NCBI GenBank assembly: GCA_945861415.1
Contig: CAMAUV010000016.1
Span: 1-64,000, forward strand
Reading direction: 5' to 3'
DNA from: Akkermansia muciniphila
GTDB lineage: Bacteria; Verrucomicrobiota; Verrucomicrobiia; Verrucomicrobiales; V1-33
DNA: 64,000 nucleotides
This document shows, piece by piece, positions 9,025-18,164 of this stretch. Positions within the stretch are counted from its first letter, which is position 1. The number at the start of each line of letters is the position of its first letter. A program made the translations under genes and the position numbers. The notes below the pieces were generated by a model that was not told the origin of the DNA, ran no database searches, and saw only the letters and a program-made list of their open reading frames with translations.

Positions 9025-9497
9025 AGTTTAGGACGCCCAGCCCATGGAGCGGAGCCGCGTGCCGCATCCATTTGCGAACAGCTAAGATTTTTTCCTGCCA
9101 CCTCCAGCGTCCATGCCGAAGGATGCTGAGTGAAACCGATGTGCGGGTAATAATCCACGGCCTTCGGGGCGGCGATAAGCACTATCTTCGCTTCAGGCCC
9201 CAGCCGTCCGCAGGTTTCCTCAATGAGCCGCCGGCCTATGCCCCGGCGCGCGAAGTTTTGATCCACCGCAAGGTCCGCGAGGTAACAGACATAACCAAAA
9301 TCCGTGAGACAACGGGCCACCCCGACCAGAATCCCGTCCGCGCGGCAAGTGACCCAGAGATTGGCGTGAGCGGTCATTTGCTGCATGCACGTCATATCCT
9401 CCAACGGCCTGCGCTCTCCGAGCGTGGAGCGGCGGAGCACATCGATGAATTCCGCTGCGGATGGCGCTTCGAAGGTGGAGAACTGTAAGTCGGACAT
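9021..9497 (-). CDS. GNAT-family N-acetyltransferase
   Basis: A 158-residue Gcn5-related acetyltransferase. The acetyl-CoA-binding motif A is visible as LAVDQNFARRGIGRRLIEE, preceded by the beta-4 strand and followed by the C-terminal half (IVLIAAPKAVDYYPHIGF) that resembles ribosomal-alanine or small-molecule acetyltransferases. The start at ATG 9497 (MSDLQF) is chosen over ATG 9512, which adds a short serine-rich stretch. Its TGA stop overlaps the GTG of the next gene (GTGA). It is divergent from recD2 across about 107 bp that must hold both promoters. The acceptor substrate is unknown. Confidence 0.85.
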   Translation of the reverse strand: MSDLQFSTFEAPSAAEFIDVLRRSTLGERRPLEDMTCMQQMTAHANLWVTCRADGILVGVARCLTDFGYVCYLADLAVDQNFARRGIGRRLIEETCGRLGPEAKIVLIAAPKAVDYYPHIGFTQHPSAWTLEVAGKNLSCSQMDAARGSAPWAGRPKL

Positions 9498-9604
9498 GGC
9501 CGAACTGGACACTTCCTGACCGTGGATTCAAGCACAGGACTCCATAGACTCCGCGTCATTAATTCGTGCTTCCCTAGCCTCCGCTCCCCGCTTCACTTCG
9601 CATC

Positions 9605-11767
9605 ATGGAAACACTGCACGGCATCGTCGAGCGCGTCACGTTTCACGCCGAGGACACTGGTTACTCTGTTCTGAAAGTGAAGGTTTACGCGCGCAGTGAA
9701 CCCGTCACCGTTACCTGCCGCGTGGCTTCCATCACCCTCGGAGAGGAAATCAAGGCGCAGGGTGAATGGGTGAACGTGGCCGATTACGGACGGCAGTTTA
9801 AGTCGGAAGTCATTGAGACTGCTGCACCATCTTCGCGGGAAGGCATTGAGCGCTATCTGGGCAGCGGGCTCATTGAGGGCATTGGCCCGGTCTATGCGAA
9901 AAAACTGGTGGAGCGCTTTGGCGAGGGAATCTTCGATATCATTGAGCAGAACAGCGCAAAGCTCGAGGAAGTGCCCGGCGTAGGCAGCAAGCGACGCAAG
10001 GAAATCAAAGCTTCGTGGGAAAAGCACAAGAGCATCCGGCAAATCATGGTCTTCCTGCACCGGCACGGCATCAGCACTGGAAAAGCAGTTAAGATTTTCC
10101 AAACTTATGGCGAAAATGCCATCGGCATCGTGCAGGGGAATCCATGGCAGCTGGCCAAAGACATCAACGGCATCGGATTCAAGAGTGCCGATCGGATTGC
10201 GCAACAACTCGGCATGGCAGCGGATGCCCCGGAGCGTCTGAGGGCAGCCCTCACTCACCTGCTGCTCGCGGCTGGAGACGATGGCCACTGCGCGCTGCCT
10301 AGGGGTGAACTGCTGACTAAGGGTGTGGAACTTCTCCAGACCCCACCGGAACTAGTGGAGGAGGCTCTACTCCGCATGCTCGAAAGCGCGGAAGTAGTGC
10401 GCGAGCTCATCGACGGCGCTGAACTGATCTTCCCGCCGCACCTGATTCACGCGGAGCGCGAGATCGCGCAGAGACTGCGCCTGCTGGTAGCGCAGCCAGT
10501 TAAGTATCCGCCCATCGACGCGGAAAGAGCGATCAACTGGGTTCAGCGGGAGACCGGCCGGGAACTTGCCAAAGGGCAGCGCGCCGCAGTGGAGCAGGCC
10601 CTCCAGAGCAGAATCCTTGTCATCACCGGCGGTCCCGGAGTGGGCAAGACCACCATCCTCAACAGTATTCTGCGCATACTTGGTGCGAAAGGCGTGGAGT
10701 TCGTACTCGCCGCCCCCACAGGACGCGCCGCCCGCCGCATGAGCGAAAGCACGGGGCACGAAGCGAAAACCATTCACCGCCTTCTCGATTACCAGCCCGG
10801 CACGGGATGGCAGCGGAACAGAAAAAGCCCGCTGAAAGGCCAGCTCTTCGTGCTCGATGAAACCAGCATGGTGGACGCGCCCCTTATGCACCGCTGGCTG
10901 GATGCACTTCCGGACCACGCCCATGTACTGCTCACCGGAGATGTCGACCAGCTTCCCAGTGTCGGGCCCGGAAGTGTGCTCGCCGACATGATTCAATGCG
11001 GCCTCGTTCCCGTCGCAAGGCTCACGGAAGTTTTCCGCCAGGCGGCCACTAGCCGTATCATCATGGCCGCACACGAAATCAATTCGGGCCTCGTTCCCGT
11101 CCTGCAGAAACCCGCGCCCAAAGGCTGTGACTTCCATTTTATTGAGCGGGACGGCCCGGAAGCCATTCAGGAAACCATTCTCCACCTCGCCCGGGAACGC
11201 ATCCCCGAAGCCTTCCGGTTGGAACCGCGCGACATCCAAGTCCTCAGCCCCATGAACCGGACATCGCTTGGTACGAACAACCTGAACACCCTACTCCAGA
11301 ACGCGCTCAATCCGCCATCGGAAGTGAACTTCGACGTCGAGCGATTCGGGCTCACTTTCCGCACGGGAGACAAGGTCATCCAGACCCGCAACAACTACGA
11401 CAAGGATGCCTTCAACGGTGACACCGGACGCGTATGCGAGATAGAGACTGATCCTCTGCGCCTTCACGTCCGCTTCGATGACGGGCGCAATGCAGCCTAT
11501 GAAACCGGCGACCTCGACGAACTCCAGCTCGCCTACGCCATTACTATTCACAAGAGTCAGGGCAGCGAATTTCCTGCCGTGATCATTCCGGTCACCACGC
11601 AACACCACATCATGATGCGGCGTAATCTACTCTATACCGGAATCACCCGGGGACGAAAACTTGTGGTGCTGGTCGGAGACCCCAAAGCCCTCGCTTTAGC
11701 CGTGGGCGACTCCGGCAGCAGCAGCCGCTGGAGCGGGCTACGGGAAAGGCTCGGCTCTAAAATCTAA
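9605..11767 (+). CDS. recD2: RecD2-type ATP-dependent DNA helicase
   Basis: A 720-residue superfamily 1B 5'-3' helicase of the RecD2 type found in bacteria without RecBC partners. N-terminal OB-like domain (residues 1-75), helix-hairpin-helix region with GSGLIEGIGPVYAKKL and EVPGVGSKRRKEI (about 85-130), Walker A GGPGVGKTT (about 340), motif Ia APTGRAARRMSE, motif II DETSM, motif III LTGDVDQLPSVGPG, and the C-terminal UvrD_C_2 block with ITIHKSQGSEFPAVI and YTGITRGRKLVVLVG. Full length for the family. Expected role is in double-strand-break repair or mismatch processing. It stands alone on the plus strand; no recB or recC is in the window. Confidence 0.96.
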   Translation: METLHGIVERVTFHAEDTGYSVLKVKVYARSEPVTVTCRVASITLGEEIKAQGEWVNVADYGRQFKSEVIETAAPSSREGIERYLGSGLIEGIGPVYAKKLVERFGEGIFDIIEQNSAKLEEVPGVGSKRRKEIKASWEKHKSIRQIMVFLHRHGISTGKAVKIFQTYGENAIGIVQGNPWQLAKDINGIGFKSADRIAQQLGMAADAPERLRAALTHLLLAAGDDGHCALPRGELLTKGVELLQTPPELVEEALLRMLESAEVVRELIDGAELIFPPHLIHAEREIAQRLRLLVAQPVKYPPIDAERAINWVQRETGRELAKGQRAAVEQALQSRILVITGGPGVGKTTILNSILRILGAKGVEFVLAAPTGRAARRMSESTGHEAKTIHRLLDYQPGTGWQRNRKSPLKGQLFVLDETSMVDAPLMHRWLDALPDHAHVLLTGDVDQLPSVGPGSVLADMIQCGLVPVARLTEVFRQAATSRIIMAAHEINSGLVPVLQKPAPKGCDFHFIERDGPEAIQETILHLARERIPEAFRLEPRDIQVLSPMNRTSLGTNNLNTLLQNALNPPSEVNFDVERFGLTFRTGDKVIQTRNNYDKDAFNGDTGRVCEIETDPLRLHVRFDDGRNAAYETGDLDELQLAYAITIHKSQGSEFPAVIIPVTTQHHIMMRRNLLYTGITRGRKLVVLVGDPKALALAVGDSGSSSRWSGLRERLGSKI

Positions 11768-11813
11768 AGTCCACTACGGCACCAGCCTCATCAGTCGCGC
11801 CGCGGCAACGGCA

Positions 11814-12260
11814 TCACTTCCAACCGTAGACGAGCGCCCAATCGATTTCTTCCTTCGTCACGCCGGTGAGTTTGAAGACAATGAGGTAGGTGCCGGTTTT
11901 GGTCGGTGTCAGCTTCAAGGAGGTGAAGTCTTTGCCGCTCTTCTTTTCCGAAGCGACTTTAACGCCATTGGAGTCGTAAATTTCGATCTCCATTTTGACC
12001 TTCTCCGTGGAGCTACCCAGCCAAAACCAGACAGTGCCGCCCTTGAAGAACTGGTGCTTCACCAGTTTTTGTTCACCGGAGACCAAATTACCGTTCCAGT
12101 ATTCTTGGCGGATTTTGAATCCTTCTTTGACGGCATCCATCGCGGCTTCGAGAGCGGCGGAGTGGGCGTCATCCACGACGGCGGATGCCCGCGGGGTGGT
12201 GAAGGCAAGAGCCAGCGCGCAAAGCGCGGTGCTGAGGAAAATGTGGTGTTTGAGGCGCAT
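11814..12260 (-). CDS. secreted protein of unknown function
   Basis: A 148-residue exported protein. Residues 1-27 form a signal peptide (HHIFLSTALCALALAF, cleavage likely after SA). The mature part begins with a helix (AALEAAMDAVKEGFKIRQ) and continues as a beta-sandwich-like region with KVKMEIEIYDSNGVKVASEK and TPTKTGTYLIVFKLTG, similar to pre-peptidase C-terminal-like domains. The gene is 5 bp downstream of another secreted-protein gene on the same strand, so the two form an operon. No catalytic residues are evident and I cannot name a function. Confidence 0.72.
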   Translation of the reverse strand: MRLKHHIFLSTALCALALAFTTPRASAVVDDAHSAALEAAMDAVKEGFKIRQEYWNGNLVSGEQKLVKHQFFKGGTVWFWLGSSTEKVKMEIEIYDSNGVKVASEKKSGKDFTSLKLTPTKTGTYLIVFKLTGVTKEEIDWALVYGWK

Positions 12261-12265
12261 GGGGA

Positions 12266-13108
12266 TTAGCCTTTTGTAGTGATAGATTTTACGAGATCGG
12301 TGCAGATTGTATTCATTTCCTTCACCGATTTTTCCGTGAGGTTCTCATCGCCGCTCTGCATGATCTCGCGCAGCCGGGCTACGCCATCGGCAATGGCCTT
12401 GAGCTTGGCGGGATTTCTCGCGCGCGTAAGCATGTCTTCCATCACGTCGTTGAAGTATTCCGCAAGGTCCGGCTGATACAGGAGTTCTGCGCGGTCTCTT
12501 GAGTAGCCGCCGGCAATAATGCTGGTGATGACTTCGGTGCCGCGGAGCCAGCCGCCGACGGAAATGCACTCGGCGAGGGCTCCGTCGCGCAACAATTCCA
12601 TTTTTGCTTTCACCGTAGCCTGAGTGGCATCCAGTTCGGTGCGCACGGTGTCCCACTTCGAAGTCTTGGCAGCTTCATCGATACCCTCACAATGTTTGAG
12701 CACGTCATCGCGCACCCCAAGTGCGGCGGCGAGGCTCAGCACATCACGCCCAACATTCTCCACGGTTTTCCTGTCTTCCGCCTGCACGGCGATGAACCCA
12801 TCGGCCACCGTCGCACCGAGTAGTAACGCGACATCTGTTCTTTCGGTAAAGCCCGGGCGCCTTTCGATTCCGAGCTGTTTCTTCCAATCGGGATCACCCA
12901 ACCGGTCGAGGGCGGCGAAAATCTCACTGGGCACAGGCACAATAACCTCGTCCACGATTTGCCCAGGGAACTGGGTGAGGTCCAGTTCGCCAGCGCCTTT
13001 GTCGGGTGCAACTTTGTCGGCCCCGGCCCCGGCTTCGGCGGAGTTGTTGGCGGCGGAGAAGAGGGCTAGGCTTAGCAAGCCGGCGGTGCAGGCAGTGAGG
13101 AATTTCAT
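12266..13108 (-). CDS. secreted helical protein of unknown function
   Basis: A 280-residue exported protein with signal peptide MKFLTACTAGLLSLALFSA and cleavage around AEA. The mature region is mostly alpha-helical and holds the phrases IFAALDRLGDPDWKKQLG, VALLLGATVADGFIAVQAED and GGWLRGTEVITSIIAGGYS, a pattern of periplasmic helical-bundle proteins annotated as hypothetical in Verrucomicrobiota. It is the first gene of a two-gene operon with the 148-residue secreted protein. No cofactor motif is seen. A structural or binding role in the periplasm is a guess. Confidence 0.72.
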   Translation of the reverse strand: MKFLTACTAGLLSLALFSAANNSAEAGAGADKVAPDKGAGELDLTQFPGQIVDEVIVPVPSEIFAALDRLGDPDWKKQLGIERRPGFTERTDVALLLGATVADGFIAVQAEDRKTVENVGRDVLSLAAALGVRDDVLKHCEGIDEAAKTSKWDTVRTELDATQATVKAKMELLRDGALAECISVGGWLRGTEVITSIIAGGYSRDRAELLYQPDLAEYFNDVMEDMLTRARNPAKLKAIADGVARLREIMQSGDENLTEKSVKEMNTICTDLVKSITTKG

Positions 13109-13217
13109 GGGTATTTGGGACGACTTTACCTATGTAAGCGGATACGCGAAAATTGCCAGGGAAGAACCAAAAACCCTGCGCCAGTGTCGCAGCATAAAGA
13201 GGGTCAGGTTACCGGGC

Positions 13218-14683
13218 TTACTCCCGGGGAACGTTGTTCAGCGTGTAATAGGCGTCCTTGTGGAGCAGGGGCAGTCCGTCAGCAGAACGAACCCCTTCGC
13301 TTTTAAGAAGGTGGACGTGGCCTTTTACCAGTCCGCCGATGCGGAGGCGGACGCTGAGCCCGTCAGCACCGACTTCAGCGCTTTGCACCTCCGGTTTTGA
13401 CTTATCGACTTCCGGCCCGCCATAACCAGACTGGAAAGGCCATGTCCATGCTTCCATTTGGTAGCTGCCGGGATTGCCCGCAGCGGCTTTGTCAACGGGC
13501 TGAGTGAAGGTGAGGAGAAAGCCGTCGGGCCGGGCTTTCATGTCGAGTATCTCGAAAGGGACTTTACCGGTCCAGATGAGGCGGTCCAAATGGAAAGGCT
13601 TACCGCCGCGGGCCCCCATCCGCGGTCACTGCCGCCAACGAACATCTGCCCCTCAGGGGTGAGCACCATGCCGATAGGGCCGCTAGCGAAGCCTTTGACG
13701 AAGGGGAAGACGACGCCTTGGTAGAGTCCGTCAACCTTCTCAAGGGAAACGCGGGCGATGTTGCTGTAACACTGCTCGCCGATGAATAGCTGGTTCTTGA
13801 AGGGCCCGAACTTGCCCCCGGTGGTATCGCAGATGATGGCTGTGGGACTCGCGCCGATGCGCCCGTGGGGCAGCATGATGGCGGGGGGAATGTAGAGGGG
13901 ATTACGCTCGCGTTCACTCGCGGAGCGGGAATTTTCCTTCGGCGCCTCGGGCTTCAGCATGTCCGGCGCATAGGCATGCCACTTGAGCGTGTCCCCGTGG
14001 CCCATAAAGCCGCCGGGCCTGAGCCACTTCAGGCTGCTGGAAGCGTTCCATGGCCCCTGATTGTCCGTGTAGAAGACATCGCCATCAGCGTTGAAGCCAA
14101 TGCCGCCTGGACTCCGCACGCCGCTGCAGACAGGGATGGTTTTTCCGTCAGGGCTGGTCTTCACTGCCCATCCGCGCCACAGCGCGTAGCTGGTGCCGGA
14201 ACCGGTGAGGCAGAGCACGCTCCAGATGTCGCCATTTTTATCGGGACGGGAGGAGAAAGCGTATTCGTGATAGTCTCCCGTTAGCGCCCACTGGTCGCTC
14301 ACAGTTTCAAAGACATCCGCGCAGCCATCGCCGTCCTCGTCTTTCAATCGCGTGATTTCCGGCCGCTGCTGGACGTAGAGCGATCCATCCCGCCATGCGG
14401 CTCCCAGCGTTTCGTGCATACCTTGGGCAAAGAGGCTGATTTTTGTTGCCGAGAGATCTGGGCCGCAAGCCCCGGTCAGTCGATAGACTTCGCCCCGGCG
14501 CGTCGCCGCATAGATGACATCGTCTGGCGCATATTCCAACGCTCCGACTTCGAGCACGAATTTATCCGGATTGGGGATCGGCTGGATGTGATAATAGTCG
14601 GACTCCACCGGATCTGCGGCAAAAGCAGAGCCGGCGGCGAGCAGGACGGCGAGCAGGACGGTGAGCGGACGTAGCATAGTCAT
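13218..14683 (-). pseudogene. PQQ/glucose-dehydrogenase-like secreted protein, frameshifted
   Basis: A secreted beta-propeller protein of the type annotated 'putative membrane-bound dehydrogenase' in Verrucomicrobiota and Planctomycetes. Signal peptide (residues 1-22, ending AFAADP), then propeller motifs including PDDVIYAATRRGEVYRL, GGIGFNADGDVFYTDNQG and GPIGMVLTPEGQMFVGGSD. The first frame (from 14683) diverges after DRGWG near 13615. The correct continuation ARGGKPFHLDRLIWTG lies in the -1 frame and runs to 13218, giving about 488 residues if joined. The break falls in a GGGGG/CCC run, so loss of one G in the DNA or in the read explains it. No other lesion is seen, so the gene may be intact in reality. 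Confidence 0.75.
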
Positions 14684-14882
14684 CGGATGGTGGTTCTACG
14701 CACCTCCACGGCCCATTCATTCCTAAGACAAGGAAAAATCCATGCGGGACTGCAGAGATCTGCGCACGGATACCCGGCTACCTCCCACGATGGGCCAGTT
14801 CGCCGCCTGCTGCGGTCCGTCAGTGCAGGACATTTTCGCTATGCGGAAGAAAGGTCAGGGGTAGTGGATCTGTGACATTAGT

Positions 14883-15497
14883 ATGACCGATTCCTCCAAT
14901 CTCTCCACCGGCCACGTTAAGTTCCTTGGCCGCAGCCAGCATGAAAAGCTTCTCCAACAACGAGCCGGAGTCTTCTGGCTCTACGGTTTGAGCGGTTCGG
15001 GAAAGAGCACCCTTGCGGCGGCGCTTCAGAAGGCGCTGCACGCGGAAGGCCGGGGAACCGCGATTCTCGACGGCGATCTGCTGCGTACGGGGCTGAACCG
15101 AGGCCTCGGATTCTCTGACGATGACCGCCGGGAGAATCTTCGCCGCGCGGCGGAGGTGGCCCGCTTGTTTCTACAGAGCGGGATCGTGGTGATCTGCTCG
15201 TTCATTACGCCGACGAAGGCGTTTCGCTCTCTGGCGCGGCAAACCGTGGGAGGGGATGATTTTTACGAAATCTATGTGCACGCTGATTTCGAAACCTGCC
15301 GCCAGCGGGATGTGAAGGGACTTTATGCGAAGTCGGATGCCGGTAAACTACAGCAATTCACCGGGAGGGACTCGGGATTCGAAGAGCCGGCCACTCCCGA
15401 TTTGCGGCTTGATACCCTTGCGGAGTCTAAGGAGCAGACCCTCGCACGGCTGCTCAAGTTTGTGCGGGCGCGCATTGCGCCGCTCAGCGGAGAATAA
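14883..15497 (+). CDS. cysC: adenylylsulfate (APS) kinase
   Basis: A 204-residue APS kinase that phosphorylates adenosine 5'-phosphosulfate to PAPS with ATP. Walker A GLSGSGKSTLA (about 36-46), the APS-binding DGDLLRTGLNRGLGFSDDDR (about 60-79), the conserved serine region CSFITPTKAFR and the lid segment FETCRQRDVKGLYAKSDAGK are all present. Length is normal for a stand-alone enzyme. No cysD, cysN or PAPS reductase is near, so the PAPS could feed reduction or sulfotransfer. Its 3' end overlaps the convergent solute-binding gene by 14 bp. ATG 14883 fits the family start. Confidence 0.95.
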   Translation: MTDSSNLSTGHVKFLGRSQHEKLLQQRAGVFWLYGLSGSGKSTLAAALQKALHAEGRGTAILDGDLLRTGLNRGLGFSDDDRRENLRRAAEVARLFLQSGIVVICSFITPTKAFRSLARQTVGGDDFYEIYVHADFETCRQRDVKGLYAKSDAGKLQQFTGRDSGFEEPATPDLRLDTLAESKEQTLARLLKFVRARIAPLSGE

Positions 15498-16278
15498 ACG
15501 GAATGCCCATCCCTTCGAGGGCCTTCTTCTCCTCGGCGAGATATTGGTCACCCAGCTTGGCAAGGTTGCCGCCGGCGCGGAAGTCTTTGAGGAACGCATT
15601 CACAGAAGCGAGCAGCGCGGCCTTGCCTTTCTTAATGCCGATGGCCCATGACTCCTCGCGGATGGGCTGAAGAACCGGGCGCGTGGTTTCCTGATTCTTC
15701 TTCCAGTAGGCGTAGATGGAGAGTTGGTCGTAAATGAACACATCGGCGCGCTTTTGGGCGACTTCGAGCACGCAGGCGATTTCGTCGTCGAAGGTTGTGA
15801 GTTTGGCTTCCTTGAGTTCCTCGCGGGTGTAGCTCTCGCCAGTGGTGCCGATCTTGGCGACAATGCGCAGCCCCTGCTGCTTGACTTTGAGATCGTCCGG
15901 TTTCTGAATCGCTGAATCCTTCTGCACCAGCATGGCGATGGCCGTGAAGGCATAGGGATCGGAGAAGTCGATGGACTTTCGGCGCTCGTCCGTGGCGGTC
16001 ATTGCGGAGATGACGAGGTCAATTTTCCCGGCCTGCAGGGCGGGAATGAGCCCTTCGAAGGGATAAGCTTCCAGTCTGAAATTGTTGTGACCAAGGCTGC
16101 GCGCGAGTGCTTCCGCGATCTTAACATCAACTCCATCGGGCTCGCCTTTTTCGTTTTTGAACTCAAACGGCGGGTAAGTCATATCCATGCCGATCGTGAA
16201 CAGGAGCGGTTCGGAATCGCCGCAGGAGGGCAGAGCGGCGCTGGCAGCGATGAGCGGAAGGAAGTGTCGGCGGGTCAT
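15484..16278 (-). CDS. amino-acid-type ABC transporter solute-binding lipoprotein
   Basis: A 264-residue family-3 extracellular solute-binding protein (SBP_bac_3). The start at ATG 16278 gives MTRRHFLPLIAASAALPSC: a short leader with paired arginines and a lipobox-like LPSC, so a lipid-anchored form is likely. Family motifs are MTYPPFEFKNEKGEPDGVDV (substrate pocket), LIPALQAGKIDLVISAMTAT and the conserved RKSIDFSDPY. It would bind a polar amino acid. Permease and ATPase genes are absent from the neighbourhood, so the transporter partners are elsewhere or the protein acts as an orphan sensor or binder. Confidence 0.88.
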   Translation of the reverse strand: MTRRHFLPLIAASAALPSCGDSEPLLFTIGMDMTYPPFEFKNEKGEPDGVDVKIAEALARSLGHNNFRLEAYPFEGLIPALQAGKIDLVISAMTATDERRKSIDFSDPYAFTAIAMLVQKDSAIQKPDDLKVKQQGLRIVAKIGTTGESYTREELKEAKLTTFDDEIACVLEVAQKRADVFIYDQLSIYAYWKKNQETTRPVLQPIREESWAIGIKKGKAALLASVNAFLKDFRAGGNLAKLGDQYLAEEKKALEGMGIPFILR

Positions 16279-16323
16279 AATATAGGCCATAAAGCAGAAT
16301 TCGCGCCGATGCGAGGCGAATGC

Positions 16324-17130
16324 TCATGGATTGCCGGAATTTGCACCACCCCAGCGCGCACTCTCTGCGCCCATAGGCATATTGAGCTGTTCGCGCAGGC
16401 GGGCGATCCGGGCTTCCATCTGGGGCCGGCTCAGCACTCTGCCATTGAAAAAGTGGCTCTGGAGGCGGTCGGCGAAAAGCCGGCGGAAGAACGGGCTGTG
16501 CTTGCGCAGGGCGTTATAAATTTCCGCCGCGGATGCCGGAACGTCGCAGGTGAGCTGGGAATCCACATCCGTGTCTGGCGAGCCGATGAGGGTGTGGTTG
16601 CAATTGGTGACGCGATGCGTGTTGACGAGCGCCGTGCCGGTTAGGCTGCTGCCCATGGAGATTTCCGCATCCCATATCTGCCAGAGGAATCCTTCATTGG
16701 CGAACCTACAACGGGACCGGCGGCCACTCTGCCAGTTTTTGTCGAAGAAGCGGCTCGCATCGGAAAGGGCCGCCCCCGGCGCGCACCAGCATGCCGGGCC
16801 GAGCCAGTCGTTGTGCGCGCTCCAATAGAGGCCGTTGAGATACAGATTAACGTAGCGCCCGCGATGTGCGAGTCGGCCACGTCCCGTTAGCACTGCCCGA
16901 GAAAGCGGTCGCGGAGATACGTGGCGTGAGCGGCGAGCGACTGGGGCCCAGAGCCGAAAGACACCGCTCAGCAAATATGCCCGCCGTGTCGCAGTTGGAG
17001 CTTGTTGAACTCCGCCACGGACGAGTCCGTATAGGGGCGATAGCGAGGCTTATCAACGCCATATTCTTGGTGGAAGCAAATGAGGAAAGGCTTCCAAGGA
17101 TGCTGGATGGGGTCACTGCCACAGCGAATC
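16324..17130 (-). pseudogene. CotH kinase-like / lamin-tail surface protein, decayed
   Basis: No intact frame, but successive minus-strand frames reproduce, in order, blocks of the CotH-like secreted proteins common in Verrucomicrobiota. From 17130: HPWKPFLICFHQEYGVDKPR then DSSVAEFNKLQLRHGG, a stop, then AAHATYLRDRFLGQ, another stop. After a frame change comes the hallmark GRYVNLYLNGLYWSAHNDW, then GFLWQIWDAEISM, SPFFRRLFADRLQSHFFNG and a C-terminal AESARWG. At least two nonsense codons and two frame changes are needed to join them, and segments typical of the family are missing. The long open frame 16324-16974 is only one exon-like piece of this. Decay looks old. Confidence 0.7.
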
Positions 17131-17155
17131 CCCAGCCGGCGTCCTTTTGCCCCTT

Positions 17156-17314
17156 TTAGGTGCCGGTGGCATCCCGCGGATGGAAGTATTCGATAGAGTT
17201 CGGAATTTCGATGGGCTCAAAATGCTGACAGCCGCTGCTGCGGATGCCATCGTTGAAGTCCAAGGAGTTGAAATTACTGGCCGTGATGATTCCGCCCTTC
17301 GTGCCACGTTTCAT
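17156..17314 (-). CDS. short unassigned ORF, 52 residues
   Basis: A 52-codon frame from ATG 17314 to TAA 17156-17158, reading SNFNSLDFNDGIRSSGCQHF and EPIEIPNSIEYFHPRD. Its composition looks coding, and it fills the gap between the class-IV aminotransferase gene and the CotH remnant on the same strand. It may be the 5' part of the same decayed region rather than a functional gene. I recognise no family. Confidence 0.25.
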   Translation of the reverse strand: MKRGTKGGIITASNFNSLDFNDGIRSSGCQHFEPIEIPNSIEYFHPRDATGT

Positions 17315-17327
17315 TTTGCCGCTCCGC

Positions 17328-18164
17328 TTAGCGTGGGGGCACCGCGGCCTGCTGGAAATGCCGCGAAGCGTAAAGCGTCCGGAGTGCCGCCGTAATTGGT
17401 CTTTCCGCAGGGAAGTTACGGGCGTCGAGGCGGTTGACGGGCATTACACCGCGGATGCTAGAGGTTAGAAACATTTCCGAAGTTGCGTCCGTGAAAAGTT
17501 TATCCGGGCGCAGTTCGCGTTCCTCGCAGACAATCCCAACGCCGCGGCACAACTGGATGACGATGCCCCGCGTGATGCCAGGCAGACAGCCGGAATCCAG
17601 CGGCGGCGTGACGACAGTGTTACCGGTCACGGCGAAGAGGTTGCTGTAGGCCCCTTCGCAGACATGGCCTCGAGTATTTAGGAAGAGCGCTTCATCGCAC
17701 CCGGATGTGATTGCCGCCTGCCGGGCGATTTCATTATCGGGGCACGCGGAATACTTGGTACCAGCTAGTGGGCTGTACTCATTCCGTCGCCATGGCACGG
17801 TGAAGAGCGATTGAGACTCCGCGGGGAGAGGCAAAGCAGAGGCGGAAACGAGCGCCAGCGTTCCACCCTTAACCGCGCGCGCTAGATCAATCCGTATGCG
17901 GGCAGCAGCACTGAGCTGATTGGCCGCCGCCACCTCGCTCACCGCAGTGTGCAGTTGCCCGCGCCCCGGCATGGTCAGTTCCAGCCGCCCAGCCCCCTCA
18001 GCCAACCGCTGCAGGTGGGCATCGATGTTAGCCGCGCACCCATTTTCCAGCCGTAACGTTTCGTAGACACCTTGCCCGGCAATCACTGCACGCACGCATC
18101 GCAGATCTACCGCAGCAGCCGGCACTGGCAACATCTGACCATCCAGCCAGACGATCTCAGTCAT
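17328..18164 (-). CDS. class-IV PLP aminotransferase (BCAT / aminodeoxychorismate lyase type)
   Basis: A 278-residue fold-type IV PLP enzyme. The chosen ATG 18164 (MTEIVWLDGQMLP) overlaps the stop of the upstream phosphatase gene as ATGACTGA, which supports it over the upstream in-frame ATG. Family features are the N-terminal 'GVYETLRL.NG' block, the arginine-rich helix with HLQRLAEGAGRLEL, the PLP-lysine region SACPDNEIARQAAITSGCDE, and LFLNTRGHVCEGAYSNLFAV followed by TPPLDSGCLPGITRGIVI. The lysine expected in 'TK' is present in LAGTKYSAC. Whether it acts as branched-chain aminotransferase, D-amino-acid aminotransferase or PabC lyase cannot be separated by eye. Its size is closest to PabC/Dat. 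Confidence 0.87.
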   Translation of the reverse strand: MTEIVWLDGQMLPVPAAAVDLRCVRAVIAGQGVYETLRLENGCAANIDAHLQRLAEGAGRLELTMPGRGQLHTAVSEVAAANQLSAAARIRIDLARAVKGGTLALVSASALPLPAESQSLFTVPWRRNEYSPLAGTKYSACPDNEIARQAAITSGCDEALFLNTRGHVCEGAYSNLFAVTGNTVVTPPLDSGCLPGITRGIVIQLCRGVGIVCEERELRPDKLFTDATSEMFLTSSIRGVMPVNRLDARNFPAERPITAALRTLYASRHFQQAAVPPR

